Assembly (NCBI RefSeq): GCF_964199755.1
Contig: NC_133930.1
Location: forward strand, 28,979,571 to 29,043,570
Direction: 5' to 3'
Source: Larus michahellis
Taxonomy: Eukaryota; Chordata; Aves; Charadriiformes; Laridae
Length of the DNA: 64,000 nucleotides
The notes beneath the pieces were generated by a model. It saw only the letters and a program-made list of their open reading frames with translations. It searched no databases and had not been told where the DNA came from. The position numbers and the translations under genes are program-made. Positions 63,703 through 64,000 of this stretch are shown here, one piece after another (the first letter of the stretch is position 1; every line of letters starts with the position of its first letter).

Positions 63703-64000
63703 GTATTTACTGGTGCATGGACTTGGAGTGGTACTGCAAGCAAACAAGAGATGTGGTGGAAGTGATTGCTAAATATCCAGGCTCAGATTTAGTCTTTGGG
63801 GTACTCTACTTCTGAAAAAGTTGTGTTTCTCAAGACACAGTTTCACTGCACAATTTGATCAGGTTTAACTGATTTCCTGCCTTCTCTCCTTTTCTTCCTA
63901 CATATAAGACTCTCAGACTCTGGTTGGGAGGTACCTCAAATCCTAGAAGTTTACTTATCTGGAAATATAGGTCAGAAAGTGGGTTGTGATTTAACTTTGT
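63703..64000 (+). other. DOCK8 intron 20 (partial)
   Basis: The last 298 bases follow the exon 20 donor. No further exon is recognised before the window ends. Confidence 0.75.

Noticed and set aside
63703..63815. Extension of DOCK8 exon 20 to a stop at 63815
   Set aside because: The conserved peptide ends at GQT followed by GTATTT. The following residues do not match human DOCK8, so this is intron read-through rather than the gene's end.

Overview
This is vertebrate nuclear DNA, most likely from a bird. The genes are split into short exons with canonical GT-AG introns, and the introns carry truncated CR1 LINE copies of avian type plus two LTR insertions typical of bird genomes. Two protein-coding genes are recognised and both are cut by the window edges. 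On the minus strand, the first two coding exons of ZNG1 (formerly CBWD, the COBW-domain zinc-regulated GTPase metalloprotein activator) lie at 501-1774. On the plus strand, the first 20 coding exons of DOCK8 lie between 10726 and 63702. The two genes are head to head, about 9 kb apart between start codons, as CBWD1 and DOCK8 are on human 9p24.3. In birds that block (DOCK8-KANK1-DMRT1) is known to be Z-linked, so a Z-chromosome origin is the best guess, but nothing in the window proves it.

Layout: 1-500 is ZNG1 intron 2; 501-1774 holds ZNG1 exons 2 and 1; about 1400-2300 is the ZNG1 CpG-island promoter. From 2310 to 9900 is intergenic sequence with one 350-bp solo LTR (5260-5609). A second CpG island (about 9930-11340) surrounds DOCK8 exon 1. 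DOCK8 intron 1 is 18 kb and holds two stacked CR1 fragments (about 16.0-17.9 kb) and an old, decayed CR1/L3-like LINE (about 25.1-26.0 kb). Exons 2-5 are spread over 12 kb, exons 5-14 are packed into 6.6 kb (40562-47110), intron 14 is a 9.3-kb gap, and exons 15-20 run to 63702. The last 298 bases are intron 20.

The 20 DOCK8 coding exons were assigned by reading conserved peptide segments against remembered human DOCK8 and placing boundaries at GT and AG. They sum to 2443 nt (814 codons plus 1 nt), and every junction keeps phase without frameshift or stop, so the gene looks intact. The encoded part covers the N-terminal DOCK-C region and the whole DHR-1 (C2-like, phosphoinositide-binding) domain, which matches exons 15-19. 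The catalytic DHR-2 GEF domain for CDC42 lies beyond the right edge.

The two genes are not known to act in one pathway: ZNG1 supplies zinc to METAP1, while DOCK8 is a leukocyte CDC42 activator. I found no CRISPR array, operon, RNA gene or plausible new multi-gene system. The observations worth a second look are the short avian ZNG1 N-terminus, a possible divergent promoter transcript, the intact solo LTR, and several repeats and palindromes. Most other open reading frames are chance or repeat-derived.
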